A DNA stretch of 46,106 nt from Gammaproteobacteria bacterium (GCA_026706385.1 JAPOYV010000076.1:1-46106); one strand, 5' to 3'; counted from the stretch's first letter, positions 15,167-23,743 are shown. The notes: generated by a model from the sequence alone, not told the origin. Numbers and translations: made by a program.

Positions 15167-15709
15167 TCATTCGATGAACCAATCACCAAAGACCAGGTGT
15201 AGCGTCGCGGTGAAGCGGGCTGGTTGCGCAAACGGATCAAAATTCAGCGTGTAGGTTACGAATCCATCTACCTTGACCGGATGTGCCCTATCCTGAATGC
15301 GTTGGTCTGAGAACTGTAGTCGGTAGTGTTCAGGCACGCGCAACTGCACGCCCACCGTGTGCACGCTGTCGTCGGGGACTTCCACCATTACGGACTCGCC
15401 ACTTCGTCGCGAGACGGTCAGAACGTCGCCGATTCGACGTCCCTCGTCGAAGTTGAAAACGAACCATCTGACGCCCACGCGTCGCTTCATTTTCCATCTG
15501 CGATAAACACCGAGCGTTGTCGCCCATTTGCCGACGTCCTTGCGGTAGATCACGAGTCCCGACAAACCCCACAGACCTAATCCGGCCACTGAACTCCAGA
15601 ACGGAACCCATGTTGCGAGTCCGCCAGTCATGGCGTACTCCACGACCCCAGCACCGGGACCGGGAATGAGAAGGGCGCAGACGCCGAACAAGACGAACGA
15701 CTTAGACAT
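15167..15709 (-). CDS. Two-TM membrane protein of unknown function (passenger gene)
   Basis: The 180-aa product has two N-terminal membrane segments (about residues 4-25 and 34-56). A basic patch, YRRWKMKRRVGVRWFVF, follows, then a soluble beta-rich C-domain (VLTVSRRSGESVMVEV, VGVQLRVPEHYRLQF). No family is recognised. Start ATG 15709 lies 27 bp inside the right TIR. Its base composition is less GC-biased than neighbouring host genes, consistent with cargo acquired elsewhere. It faces the exported cysteine protein, with 23 bp between the two stops. Confidence 0.6.
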   Translation of the reverse strand: MSKSFVLFGVCALLIPGPGAGVVEYAMTGGLATWVPFWSSVAGLGLWGLSGLVIYRKDVGKWATTLGVYRRWKMKRRVGVRWFVFNFDEGRRIGDVLTVSRRSGESVMVEVPDDSVHTVGVQLRVPEHYRLQFSDQRIQDRAHPVKVDGFVTYTLNFDPFAQPARFTATLHLVFGDWFIE

Positions 15710-15735
15710 GACGGCGAACCATGACCCCGCTGGCT

Positions 15736-15759
15736 CGCTTTGTCAAATGCATAATCACC
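15736..15759 (-). repeat. Right terminal inverted repeat of the IS1595 element
   Basis: Read inward from 15759 on the minus strand it is GGTGATTATGCATTTGACAA followed by AGCG, matching the left end at 22 of 24 bases. It also holds TTGACA but lacks a -10 at suitable spacing. Confidence 0.93.
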
Positions 15760-15767
15760 GATCCTCC
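15760..15767. repeat. 8-bp target-site duplication, right copy
   Basis: GATCCTCC immediately follows the right terminal repeat and matches the copy at 12295-12302 exactly. Confidence 0.95.
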
Positions 15768-16831
15768 TGGGGAAGACCAATACACCGGAGTTCACGCTCT
15801 CGTTCGAGACCCACAACAACATCCACGGCTTCACCAACAATCCCTACGACCTCGACCGCTCGCCCGGGGGCAGCAGCGGGGGTGCGGCTGCGGCGATCGC
15901 TGCGGGGCTCACCTCTTTCGACATCGGCACCGACTACGGCGGCAGTATTCGCGTGCCGTCGCATTCCTGCGGCACTGTGGGCATCAAGCCGACCAGCGGC
16001 AGCGTGCCGCGCACCGGGCTCTGCCTGCCGCCCGGCATGCTGACGGACTTCCTTAGCCACGCCGGGCCCATGGCGCGGACCGTTGACGACCTCGAGCTCA
16101 TCCTCTCGGTCATCTGGGGACCGGACGGCCTCGACACGCGCATCCAGCCGATTCCGCTCGCGGTGTCCGGCGGCGTGAACCTGGCGGGTCTGCGCTGCGC
16201 CGTGATGATCGACAACGGCGTTGCGACGCCGGACGAGGAAACCGTTGCCGTGGTCGAGCGCGCCGAAGCAATCCTCGACCGGGCCGGGCTCGTGATGCGT
16301 CGGGATCGGCTCGACGCGGTGGAGGAGACCACCTCACTCGGTGGCGGCTTCTGGCCGGTGGGCGCCCATGCGGGTGTACGCGCGCTGCTCGACGAGGCCG
16401 GGACCGCGGTCGCGGACTACGGCAACAACTGGTTCAGGCAGTTCGCGGCGTCGCCCGCGGCCGACGAGATTCCGGCGGCGGCGCTGGCCCGCCAGTTTGC
16501 GCGGTTCGAGGACTATCGCCGCCGCATGCAGCAGCACATGGCGCGCTACGACGTGCTCATCTCGCCGGTCAACGCGCACCCGGCCCCAAGGCATCCCGCG
16601 CCCGGCGACTCGCCGTTTCCGACGGAGGATGCGAGTTACACCGAGGCGTACGATCTGACCGGCTGGCCCGCAGGCGTCGTGCGGGGCGGCACGTCGTCGG
16701 ACGGCATCCCGATCGGCGTCCAGGTGGTGGCCAACCCCTGGCGCGAGGACATCGTGCTTGCCGTGATGAGGCACCTGGAGGCGTCGTTGCCGGTGTTCGC
16801 GGGGCCGGACGAGGGCCCGTGGACGTCGTAG
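15768..16831 (+). pseudogene. Exported amidase, 3' half (split by IS1595 element)
   Basis: The frame resumes with GKTNTPEFTLSFETHNN and carries the amidase-signature core. SPGGSSGGAAAAIAAG holds the cis-serine. DIGTDYGGSIRVPSHSCG holds the nucleophile serine in the GxSxR setting. The rest is a normal C-terminal domain ending WPAGVVRGGTSSDGIPIG, then EDIVLAV. No start codon precedes the signature motifs, so alone it is non-functional. Precise excision would restore 514 codons including the stop. No other lesion is seen, which supports a recent knock-out. It is convergent with the DUF2235 gene, with no gap. Confidence 0.9.
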
Positions 16832-17965
16832 CTAAACGGAGCTCAGGCGTCGGGCCATTCTTCGCAGTCGCCACCGCCAAGGGAGCCGATAGCGGCGCAG
16901 CCCGCCAATCCCGCGGATCGGCGGGCTGAAGCGACCGTCACCCAGCCACAGTCTGAAGTCCAGATCGCGTAGCGCCGGGGGCCGATAGTCCGCGACGCCG
17001 TCGACGCGCTGCTTCACCGAGTAGTGCAGCACGGGCAGCGTGTCCGCAGGATCCCTGTTGCCGGCGTGGATGTCGCGCACGTTGCGGTCGAACAAGGTCG
17101 AGTCGAAGCGCCTATGGACGTGGATCCCGGCATCGAAGCGTGGCTCCAAGGCGACGTCGTCGGCGGCGATCACAGTGCCGTCCGCATCGGGTCGTGTGGC
17201 CGAAGCGCCGTCCGTGACGACGAGGTCGCGGCCGAGTGCGCGTTGGCAGGACCCGGCCATGAAGGCGAGCGTCAGGTCGGACAACCCGTCATTCCAGTAG
17301 CCGCCGCCGACGTCGCCGTGGGCGCCCGGGAACCAGATTTCGGTGACGCGCTCCTCGTCGTCGGCATCCGTGTCGATCAGCGTCGGCGTGAAGGCCACGC
17401 GGTCCTCGTCGATGGCGACGACGTGCACCGCCCGTTGCACGCGCTCGTGCAAGGCCCCCTGCTCGACGACGACGTCGCTCGAGATCAGGCTCCCCATGGC
17501 AGCGACCGTGTCGAAAACGCCAAGGAAGGCCACCCGCCGCCGCTCGTCGGCTTCGAGAAGGATGGTCGCGAACTTGCGCGCCAGCGCGGCGCCACGGCTG
17601 AAGCCAAACACGACGATCCTGTCGCCCGGCTGGTAGGCGTCCGTCAAGTCGGCTTCGGCCTCGGCGAGGATCTGCGCGGGATCGTCCCAGGGCCAGATGC
17701 GTTCAACCGCTTGCCTTGCTTGACGGAACCCCCAAAGCAAGCCGTCCTGGCGGGTGCCGATGCCGTTGTAGTAGAAGGCCTTCTGCTGGCGGCCGCTCCG
17801 CGTCTGCACAGGGGGCTGCGGTTCGATGCCGCCGCCGAGCAGAATGTGCAGCTTGAAGACGTTGCTGATGCTCTCGTCCTGCTTGAAGCCGTCGGCGTCG
17901 GCGGGCTCGTTGCCCGTGCCGTCGAAGCTGAAGACCAGGGTCTGGCCGGGGTCGTTGCGGGACAC
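16832..17965 (-). CDS. DUF2235 alpha/beta hydrolase (Tle1-like phospholipase fold)
   Basis: The product of about 377 aa starts with VFSFDGTGNEP, the DUF2235 hallmark. It continues with FYYNGIGTRQDGLLWGF, the nucleophile elbow VFGFSRGAALAR (GxSxG), FLGVFDTVAAMGS, and EIWFPGAHGDVGGGY with a late Asp/His pair. The family includes type VI lipase effectors (Tle1) and many uncharacterised cytoplasmic hydrolases. No T6SS gene is nearby, so an effector role is not supported. GTG 17965 is favoured by an AAGG site 8 bp upstream; TTG 17971 is the alternative. It follows the MFS gene by about 24 bp and is probably co-transcribed. Confidence 0.83.
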   Translation of the reverse strand: MSRNDPGQTLVFSFDGTGNEPADADGFKQDESISNVFKLHILLGGGIEPQPPVQTRSGRQQKAFYYNGIGTRQDGLLWGFRQARQAVERIWPWDDPAQILAEAEADLTDAYQPGDRIVVFGFSRGAALARKFATILLEADERRRVAFLGVFDTVAAMGSLISSDVVVEQGALHERVQRAVHVVAIDEDRVAFTPTLIDTDADDEERVTEIWFPGAHGDVGGGYWNDGLSDLTLAFMAGSCQRALGRDLVVTDGASATRPDADGTVIAADDVALEPRFDAGIHVHRRFDSTLFDRNVRDIHAGNRDPADTLPVLHYSVKQRVDGVADYRPPALRDLDFRLWLGDGRFSPPIRGIGGLRRYRLPWRWRLRRMARRLSSV

Positions 17966-17989
17966 GCTCAAGCCTTCGGCGGCGACGCT

Positions 17990-19234
17990 TTAGGCCTCGG
18001 CCCCGTGGCCCTTGTCGATCTTCTTGAGTTCGGGGAACCACCACCCGATTGCGGCCATGGAGACGGCCAGCAGAACTGCGCTCAGCAGCAAGGCGACGTC
18101 GATCCCGATGAACTCGGCAGCGGCGGCGACGGGGAACATGCCGAGCGGCATGATGCCGTGGGTCATCATCATGATCGCCATGACGCGACCGCGGATTTCC
18201 GGCTTGATGGCGAGCGTCACGACGCTCATGTTGAGGGAGCCGACCAACGAACTGAAGACGCCGATGAAGATGCCGAAGATCATGGCCGCGACGAGGCCTG
18301 GCGACAACGCGAACGCCGCCACGCCCCCGGCCCAGATGTAGGTCGCCGCGAACAGCACACGGCCCTTGCCGCCGATGTCGCCGAGTCGCGCGAGGGTGAG
18401 CGCGCCGATCAGCGAACCGACGCCGAACGCCGTCATCAGGTAGCCCAGGGTGTCCGGACCGCCGTCGATCACTTCCTTGTTGAACGCGGGTGCCAGGAAG
18501 GTCGGTGCGAAGCCGAACATGAACGGCACGATGCCCATGACCAGGAGGCCGAGGATGATGCGCTCGCGGCCCATGTAGCGGAAGCCCTCGGCGATGTCCT
18601 CGATCATGCCGGCGTTGGTCTGCGCCCTCGGGTCGCCGGTGTAGTGGAGCATCGCCGTCGCAGCCACCGATACGAGGTACATCGCCGCGATGACGTAGAA
18701 CACGAGGCCCACGCCCGTTGCGGAAGTGTTGTCGCCGCCCGCGAACCAGGCGATCAGCAAGCCGGCGAGCGATGGTCCGGCCACGCGCGAAAGGGAGTAG
18801 GTGGAACTCTGCAAGGCCATCGCGTTGACCACGAGGTGCCTTGGCACGATCTCGGGTATCACCGCCGAGCGGGCCGGCATGGAGAACGAAAGGATGGTGC
18901 CGTTGAAGAGCCCAAAGTAGATGAAGTGCCAGAACGTCACATCGCCGCGGTAGATGATGACGGCGAGCAGCACGGTTGCCGCCGTGTTGAGCAGTTGCGC
19001 GCCGATCATGATCGGCTTCTTGCGCATACGGTCGGCGATGACGCCGCCCCACAGGGAGAACACGAAGGACGGCAGCATGAACGACAGGATGACCCACGCG
19101 AGAGCCATCGGCGAACTGGTGATGTCGTAGATCAACCAGCCGCGGGCCACCATCTGCATCTGCATCGCGAAGGAGGCGACGAGGTTGGCGATCCACAGCA
19201 GGCGGAAATCGCGGATCGCCAGCGCGTCGAACAT
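17990..19234 (-). CDS. MFS transporter
   Basis: The 414-aa protein is a twelve-helix major facilitator. It begins with the common MFDALAIRDFRLLWIANLVA start and has the loop 2-3 motif GGVIADRMRKKPIMIGAQ. Hydrophobic helices run through to WWFPELKKIDKG at the C-terminus. The second half opens with GFRYMGRERIILGLLVMG, like the DHA3 group of efflux pumps (enterobactin/multidrug exporters). ATG 19234 is used; upstream in-frame sequence is low-complexity. The substrate is unknown. It is transcribed together with the DUF2235 gene and divergently from the DUF4143 ATPase, with 265 bp between starts. Confidence 0.88.
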   Translation of the reverse strand: MFDALAIRDFRLLWIANLVASFAMQMQMVARGWLIYDITSSPMALAWVILSFMLPSFVFSLWGGVIADRMRKKPIMIGAQLLNTAATVLLAVIIYRGDVTFWHFIYFGLFNGTILSFSMPARSAVIPEIVPRHLVVNAMALQSSTYSLSRVAGPSLAGLLIAWFAGGDNTSATGVGLVFYVIAAMYLVSVAATAMLHYTGDPRAQTNAGMIEDIAEGFRYMGRERIILGLLVMGIVPFMFGFAPTFLAPAFNKEVIDGGPDTLGYLMTAFGVGSLIGALTLARLGDIGGKGRVLFAATYIWAGGVAAFALSPGLVAAMIFGIFIGVFSSLVGSLNMSVVTLAIKPEIRGRVMAIMMMTHGIMPLGMFPVAAAAEFIGIDVALLLSAVLLAVSMAAIGWWFPELKKIDKGHGAEA

Positions 19235-19448
19235 GCGCGCTCGTCCGGCAACGGCGAACGGCGCAGAGTCCGACGCCGCGTCCGACGGTGTAGGGGAAGG
19301 TGACGACCGCTGCCCTACCGGGCGGCGGTTGCCTAGCACGAAGGGGCCTTGACGCCCATGGCCGTATGGCCGCCTTGTCGTCGAGTCGACGGAGCGGCCA
19401 TTGTACTCGCTTGGCCGGTTCGTGTGGTCGGCCTGGCCGTGTCGACTG

Positions 19449-19479
19449 TGAAAATTGGACGGTAGACGTCCAATTTTCA
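19449..19479. promoter_or_regulatory. Perfect 13-bp palindrome in the DUF4143 ATPase promoter
   Basis: TGAAAATTGGACG (19449-19461) and CGTCCAATTTTCA (19467-19479) are exact inverted repeats around GTAGA. The left arm contains TTGGAC, a -35-like hexamer, 17 bp before the weak -10-like CATGAT. The dyad ends 20 bp before the ATG at 19500. It is a likely operator for autoregulation, or an mRNA hairpin. Confidence 0.6.
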
Positions 19480-19499
19480 TGATATTGTGCCGCGCAGAG

Positions 19500-20657
19500 A
19501 TGATCCCCCGCGAAGAACAGCTTCGAACTCTGCAACGGCTCTTGCGGACCAACCCGGTCGTGGCGCTTCTCGGTGCGCGGCAGGTCGGCAAGACGACGCT
19601 CGCAAGGCAGATCGTCCAACGCCGGAGCCGTTCTCATTACTTCGACCTCGAATCTAGCGCCGATCTCGCCCGGCTCTCGGACCCGTTGCTCGCTCTCGAA
19701 CCGCTACGCGGACTGGTGGTCCTGGACGAAATCCAACGCCGGCCGGAGTTGTTTCCCACAATGCGCGTCCTCGCCGACCGGCGACCGCTGCCAGCGCGAT
19801 TCCTCGTGCTCGGCAGCGCATCGCCGGATTTGCTGCGGCAAAGTTCGGAGTCGCTGGCTGGACGCGTCGCCTACCACGAACTGCCATGTCTGTCCCTGTC
19901 GGAGACCGGCCCGGGTCGGATCGATCTACTCTGGTTGCGAGGCGGTTTCCCGCGCGCCTTCACGGCCCGCAGCCATGCGGAGAGCGACAGGTGGCGCAGG
20001 AACTTCGTGGCCACGTTTCTAGACCGCGACCTTCCGGGACTCGGCATCGCCGTTCCCGCTACGACGATGGAACGCTTCTGGACGATGCTCGCCCATTACC
20101 ACGCCCAGGTGTGGAACGGTTCGGAGCTTGGCCGCGCGTTCGGCGTCTCGCACCATGCTGTACGCCGGTACCTAGATACCCTGGAAGCGACATTCATGGT
20201 CCGCGTCCTAAAACCGTGGAGGACGAACCTGGGCAAACGTCAAGTCAAGTCGCCCAAGGTCTACATCAGAGACTCCGGCTTGCTGCACCGGCTGCTCGAT
20301 GTGAGAGATCGCGTCGCGCTGGAACGTCATCCCAAAGTGGGTGCGTCGTGGGAGGGCTTCGTCATTGAGAACGTCATTCGCGCAATCGGCGCGGAACCTG
20401 GGCGATGCTACTTCTGGGCGGCGCACGCGGGGCCCGAGATCGACTTGGTCGTGCAAACCGGCGCGGGGCGGCTGCGCGGCTACGAGATCAAACGGACGAG
20501 CGCACCCGCAGTGACGCGCTCGATGCGCTCGGCGATGGCAGATCTCGAACTGCGATCTCTCGACGTGATCCACGCTGGCGACCGCACATTCCCTCTCGGC
20601 AAGAACATCCGCGCCGTCGCTGCGGGACGGTTGCTGGAGGACCTGGCGAAGGTCTGA
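19500..20657 (+). CDS. AAA-family ATPase with DUF4143 C-terminal domain
   Basis: The 385-aa product has Walker A GARQVGKT (residues 25-32), Walker B GLVVLDEIQRRPELF (about 71-85) and sensor LVLGSASPDLL. A middle winged-helix-like region (GRAFGVSHHAVRRYLDTLE) precedes the DUF4143 domain. That domain has KSPKVYIRDSGLLHRLLD, WEGFVIENV and the nuclease-fold-like EIDLVVQTG...YEIKRTSA. The biological role of this widespread family is unclear; association with toxin-antitoxin-like or mobile functions has been proposed. ATG 19500 matches the conserved family start. A perfect palindrome lies directly upstream. It is a single-gene unit. Confidence 0.9.
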   Translation: MIPREEQLRTLQRLLRTNPVVALLGARQVGKTTLARQIVQRRSRSHYFDLESSADLARLSDPLLALEPLRGLVVLDEIQRRPELFPTMRVLADRRPLPARFLVLGSASPDLLRQSSESLAGRVAYHELPCLSLSETGPGRIDLLWLRGGFPRAFTARSHAESDRWRRNFVATFLDRDLPGLGIAVPATTMERFWTMLAHYHAQVWNGSELGRAFGVSHHAVRRYLDTLEATFMVRVLKPWRTNLGKRQVKSPKVYIRDSGLLHRLLDVRDRVALERHPKVGASWEGFVIENVIRAIGAEPGRCYFWAAHAGPEIDLVVQTGAGRLRGYEIKRTSAPAVTRSMRSAMADLELRSLDVIHAGDRTFPLGKNIRAVAAGRLLEDLAKV

Positions 20658-20762
20658 TACGAGAATGCCACCCGGAGTCAGCGAGCAGGGAACAGGCCCT
20701 TTGGGCGCGCCTCTTGCCCGCCACTGCGCGCCGCTGTGCAAGGCGAGGCGTGGCCTAGTCGG

Positions 20763-21140
20763 CTATTGCTCGACCCACCAGCCCTTGACGATCTCGCCTT
20801 CGATTTCGACGTGGACGGTGTGGACCTCCTCGTCGGACACGTCGATCGAGAAGAGCAGGAACAGGTGCACCTCGGCGTCGGTCTCGCGGCGCGATACGTA
20901 GCGCATCACTTCGTTGCCGCGGGCGTTGACGTAGCTGCTGTCCGGGTTGCCGAGATGATCGAGGATCCAGTCGCGGGTCGTGGTCCCGCTCTGGATCCGG
21001 TCGATGGAGTCCATGGCGGCACCGCCGTGGCGCCATCGCGAATCGCTCTGCACCGTCAGCAGGCATCCGGCCGTGACGACGCCGGCGACGATGACGATTA
21101 GCGCGCTCCGAAGTCGGCGCAGGTGGCTTCTTTTTGGCAT
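20763..21140 (-). CDS. Lipoprotein with BamE/SmpA-like domain
   Basis: The 125-aa product has a lipoprotein signal (ALIVIVAGVVTAGC, lipobox TAGC). A short domain follows: IDRIQSGTTTRDWILDHLGN and EVMRYVSRRET, then FSIDVSDEEVHTVHVEIEG. This resembles BamE/SmpA-type (OmlA) folds, where 'I..G.T...V...LG.P' is the signature. Start ATG 21140 follows a strong AAAGGAGG. It is likely anchored in an outer or inner membrane leaflet. It is not the canonical bamE by context, so I give no symbol. The 105 bp between it and the DUF4143 stop hold nothing recognisable. Confidence 0.75.
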   Translation of the reverse strand: MPKRSHLRRLRSALIVIVAGVVTAGCLLTVQSDSRWRHGGAAMDSIDRIQSGTTTRDWILDHLGNPDSSYVNARGNEVMRYVSRRETDAEVHLFLLFSIDVSDEEVHTVHVEIEGEIVKGWWVEQ

Positions 21141-21203
21141 GCGGATGCCCTCCTTTAAGTGAACCCGGACCCACACTCTACGACGTACTGGCTGAACGGT
21201 TCC

Positions 21204-22442
21204 TTAACAGCGTCGGATGTACTCCTGGACGTCGCCTTGATCGTGGTAGCGCTCCGGGATCGGCAGCCGGAAAACGCGCGCGGCGTTGAGGCCGAGGATC
21301 TTGGCGCGTTCGCCGTCGTCGAGTTGCCCCATGGTGCGCTCGATCGCGGCGGCCGAGTGCGGCCACGTGCCCTCGTGGTGCGGATAGTCGTTGGCCCACA
21401 TGAAGTTGTCGACAAGGCCATGCTCGCGGGCGAGATCGAGACCGGGCTTGTCCTCCTGGAATGTGGCGAAGCCGCGGTCCCTGAAGAAATCGCTCGGCAA
21501 CTGCGAGAGCTTCGGACGGACGAACATGTGGTGCTTGCGGTAGGCCTCGTCGAGCGCCCAGATGGCCCATGGCACCCAGCCGATCCCCGCTTCCACGCTG
21601 CCGAAGCGAAGTCCTGGGAAGCGCTCGAGCGCACCCGAGGCGCACAGGTTGGCGATCGGCTCCATGGTCGGCGCCAGCGAGTGCACGGCGTAGTTCACAA
21701 CCGCGCCGCCGTTGCCGCGGGATGTGCGGGGATCGCGGCCCGTGGAGACGTGGAACGTGATCGGCAGGTCGACTTCCTGGATGCACGCCCACAGGGGATC
21801 GAACTCGGGCAGGTTGTAGTTGGCAGCCTCGTGGTCGGGAGCGCCCCAGACTGGTTTGCAGGGCAGCGACAGGCCCCGGAAGCCGAGCGCCGCCACGCGT
21901 TGGATCTCCGCAATCGCACCGTCGATGTCGGCGGCCGCCACGCAGCCCATGGGGCAGAGGCGGTCGTTGTAGTCGGCGAACGTCTCCCACGCCCAATCGT
22001 TGTACACCCTGCACATGGCCTGGCTGAACGCGGGGTCGGGCGTCGCCCAGATGGTCAGCCCTTTGTTCGGAAAGAGGATCTCGGCATCGACACCGTCCAA
22101 CGCGAGGTCGTGGAGGCGCTGCTCCGGCGTCTCGCCGGCGCCGTTGCGCAAACCGTCCTCACCGTCGAAGCGGATGTTGCGGATCCGCACGGGACGAAAG
22201 CCTTCGGTCTTCTGGTACTTGCGGCCTTCGGCGTCCACAGCGACGCCGGGAAGGCGGTCGCGGAACCGCTCGTCGATCCGCTGCCGCCACAGGTCCGCCG
22301 GCTCCTGGACGTGGCCGTCGGTCGAGACCATGAAGTACTTGTTGGGATCGTCCGGACGGGCCGTGCGTGTCCAGCCTTCGACGCCGGGCGTCGCCAGGCG
22401 CCAGGCGTTGTTCTCGTCCGGTGCGGGGAGGGGGGTCGGCAT
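21204..22442 (-). CDS. Amidohydrolase family protein (Amidohydro_2), paralogue 3
   Basis: The 412-aa product is a longer member of the TIM-barrel amidohydrolase family. The N-terminal metal motif is VSTDGHVQEPADLW (Asp and His), the mid-barrel histidine lies in ITFHVSTGRDP and the late active-site motif is ANDYPHHEGTWPHS. Insertions relative to the two other paralogues lie between residues 60 and 110. Such STDGH.QEP proteins are often annotated as predicted metal-dependent hydrolases. ATG 22442 has a GAGG about 8 bp upstream. The gene follows a 2-hydroxyacid dehydrogenase gene by 36 bp on the same strand. Confidence 0.87.
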   Translation of the reverse strand: MPTPLPAPDENNAWRLATPGVEGWTRTARPDDPNKYFMVSTDGHVQEPADLWRQRIDERFRDRLPGVAVDAEGRKYQKTEGFRPVRIRNIRFDGEDGLRNGAGETPEQRLHDLALDGVDAEILFPNKGLTIWATPDPAFSQAMCRVYNDWAWETFADYNDRLCPMGCVAAADIDGAIAEIQRVAALGFRGLSLPCKPVWGAPDHEAANYNLPEFDPLWACIQEVDLPITFHVSTGRDPRTSRGNGGAVVNYAVHSLAPTMEPIANLCASGALERFPGLRFGSVEAGIGWVPWAIWALDEAYRKHHMFVRPKLSQLPSDFFRDRGFATFQEDKPGLDLAREHGLVDNFMWANDYPHHEGTWPHSAAAIERTMGQLDDGERAKILGLNAARVFRLPIPERYHDQGDVQEYIRRC

Positions 22443-22478
22443 GGCTATACCTCGCTCACGGTGACGTGAATGGTCTGG

Positions 22479-23513
22479 TTAGGCGTCAGGTACGTTGGCC
22501 CACCGGCCCGGGTCGCTGTGACGCATGATCGCGATCGTCTTGATGACGTCGGGGTTCGTCAAGCCGTGCGGTTTGCCGCCCGCCAGCACGAAGATGATGT
22601 TCTCCGCCTGCATGACGGCCGTCTCCGCGACGAAGATCGCGGACATCGCGGCGATATGCGGGGTGATGTAGCAGTTCGGCAGCTTGAGCAGCCGGCTGGA
22701 CGAGGGCAGCGGCTCCACTTCGGTCACATCCAGGGCGGCAGCCTCGATCTCCCCGTTTTCCAAGGCGTCGGCCAGATCCTCTTCGTTGACGATCGGTCCT
22801 CGCGCCGTGTTGACCAGAAGCGCGGTCGACTTCATCCGCTTGAACGTCTCGGCATTGAACAGATACTGCGACTCGCTGGTCGCGGCGCTGTGGATGGTGA
22901 TGCAGTCGGCTTCGCGGGTCAGGGTCTCGAAGTCCACGAGTTGGACGCCGTAGAGGTCGCCGGCGAGCTGTCTCACGTAGGGATCGAAGGCGAGGATTCG
23001 ACTGACCCCGAAGCCGCGCATGCGCATCGCGAACGCGCGTCCGATGTTGCCGAAGCCGACGATGCCGACGGTCTGCCCCGACAGCCGCCGCATCTTCGGC
23101 GTGAAGGCGCCCATGGCGCGCGGATTGTCCGCCCAGTTGCCCGCACGGGTGTTGGCGACCGAGTCGTAGACCCGCCGGGTCAGCGAGAGCATCAGGGCCA
23201 TGGCGTGGTCGGCCACCTCGGTGGTATTCGACCCCGGTACGTTGCACACCATCACGCCGAGTTCGGTGGCGGCGTCGTGGTCGATCGAATCCACGCCGAC
23301 CCCGAATCGGCTCACCGCCTTGAGGTTCGGGCACCCCTCGAGCACATGCCGCGACGTCAGCGGCCAGATGCCCACCTGCGCCCCGTCGGCATCGCCGATC
23401 AGTTCGATCATCTCGTCCTCGGTCCGGCAACCGCCTTCGACGATCTCGATACCCGCCGCCTCGTAAAGCTCCCTTTGCCGCCCTTGGGCGCGGCCCTGCA
23501 ACGCTACTTTCAC
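22479..23513 (-). CDS. D-isomer 2-hydroxyacid dehydrogenase (phosphoglycerate dehydrogenase-like)
   Basis: The 344-aa product has the NAD-binding motif GIVGFGNIGRAFA. The catalytic residues are Arg in LVNTARGPIV, Glu in DVTEVEPL and His in ITPHIAAMS. SRFGVGVDSID and VPGSNTTEVADHA match the SerA-like group. The protein lacks a C-terminal ACT domain, so it is not full-length SerA. The start is GTG 23513 behind GGGGAGAT. Its substrate is probably a D-2-hydroxyacid. It is divergent from the CoA-transferase operon, with 230 bp between starts. Confidence 0.87.
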   Translation of the reverse strand: MKVALQGRAQGRQRELYEAAGIEIVEGGCRTEDEMIELIGDADGAQVGIWPLTSRHVLEGCPNLKAVSRFGVGVDSIDHDAATELGVMVCNVPGSNTTEVADHAMALMLSLTRRVYDSVANTRAGNWADNPRAMGAFTPKMRRLSGQTVGIVGFGNIGRAFAMRMRGFGVSRILAFDPYVRQLAGDLYGVQLVDFETLTREADCITIHSAATSESQYLFNAETFKRMKSTALLVNTARGPIVNEEDLADALENGEIEAAALDVTEVEPLPSSSRLLKLPNCYITPHIAAMSAIFVAETAVMQAENIIFVLAGGKPHGLTNPDVIKTIAIMRHSDPGRWANVPDA

Positions 23514-23743
23514 GACATCTCCCCGAGTGCTAAGTGTCAAAGGGTGTGATTGTGCCTTGAATCGAGTGGGACATGTGCGCTGACGCGTGGTCTCGCCTGA
23601 CGCCGGCCGGGGTGAGACCCATGCGGATCGCGACGCCGGCCATCGGGTGCCGAAAAGAAGTGTCAATGGGCGCGCTTGGGTGCGTCGCGCGTCGTCGCGA
23701 GATGGGGTATTTTCACGCGCTTGCGAAGGTGTGGAGACGCACT

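Larger units (their letters stand above)
12303..15759 (+). mobile_element. IS1595-family transposon with passenger genes (3,457 bp)
   Basis: The element is bounded by near-identical terminal inverted repeats beginning GGTGATTATGCA. It is flanked by perfect 8-bp duplications and interrupts the amidase gene in frame. It encodes an ISXO2-like transposase next to the left end. Unusually, about 2.3 kb of cargo follows: an HNH nuclease with signal peptide, a structured RNA candidate, an exported cysteine-containing protein and a two-TM protein. A plain IS1595-type element is typically about 1 kb. Passenger genes are known in some IS1595 groups, but I do not recognise this cargo set. The perfect duplication and intact host frame suggest a recent insertion. 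Confidence 0.95.

Noticed and set aside
16832-17965. DUF2235 protein as a type VI secretion lipase effector
   Set aside because: No VgrG, Hcp, PAAR, adaptor or immunity gene is nearby, and the neighbour is an MFS transporter. Many family members are cytoplasmic hydrolases.
17024-19303. A 759-codon plus-strand open frame rich in Asp, His and Gly
   Set aside because: It is a shadow of the DUF2235 and MFS genes on the minus strand. No domain is recognisable.
20658-20762. Terminator between the DUF4143 and lipoprotein genes
   Set aside because: GC-rich segments occur but no stable stem followed by a T-tract was found on either strand.
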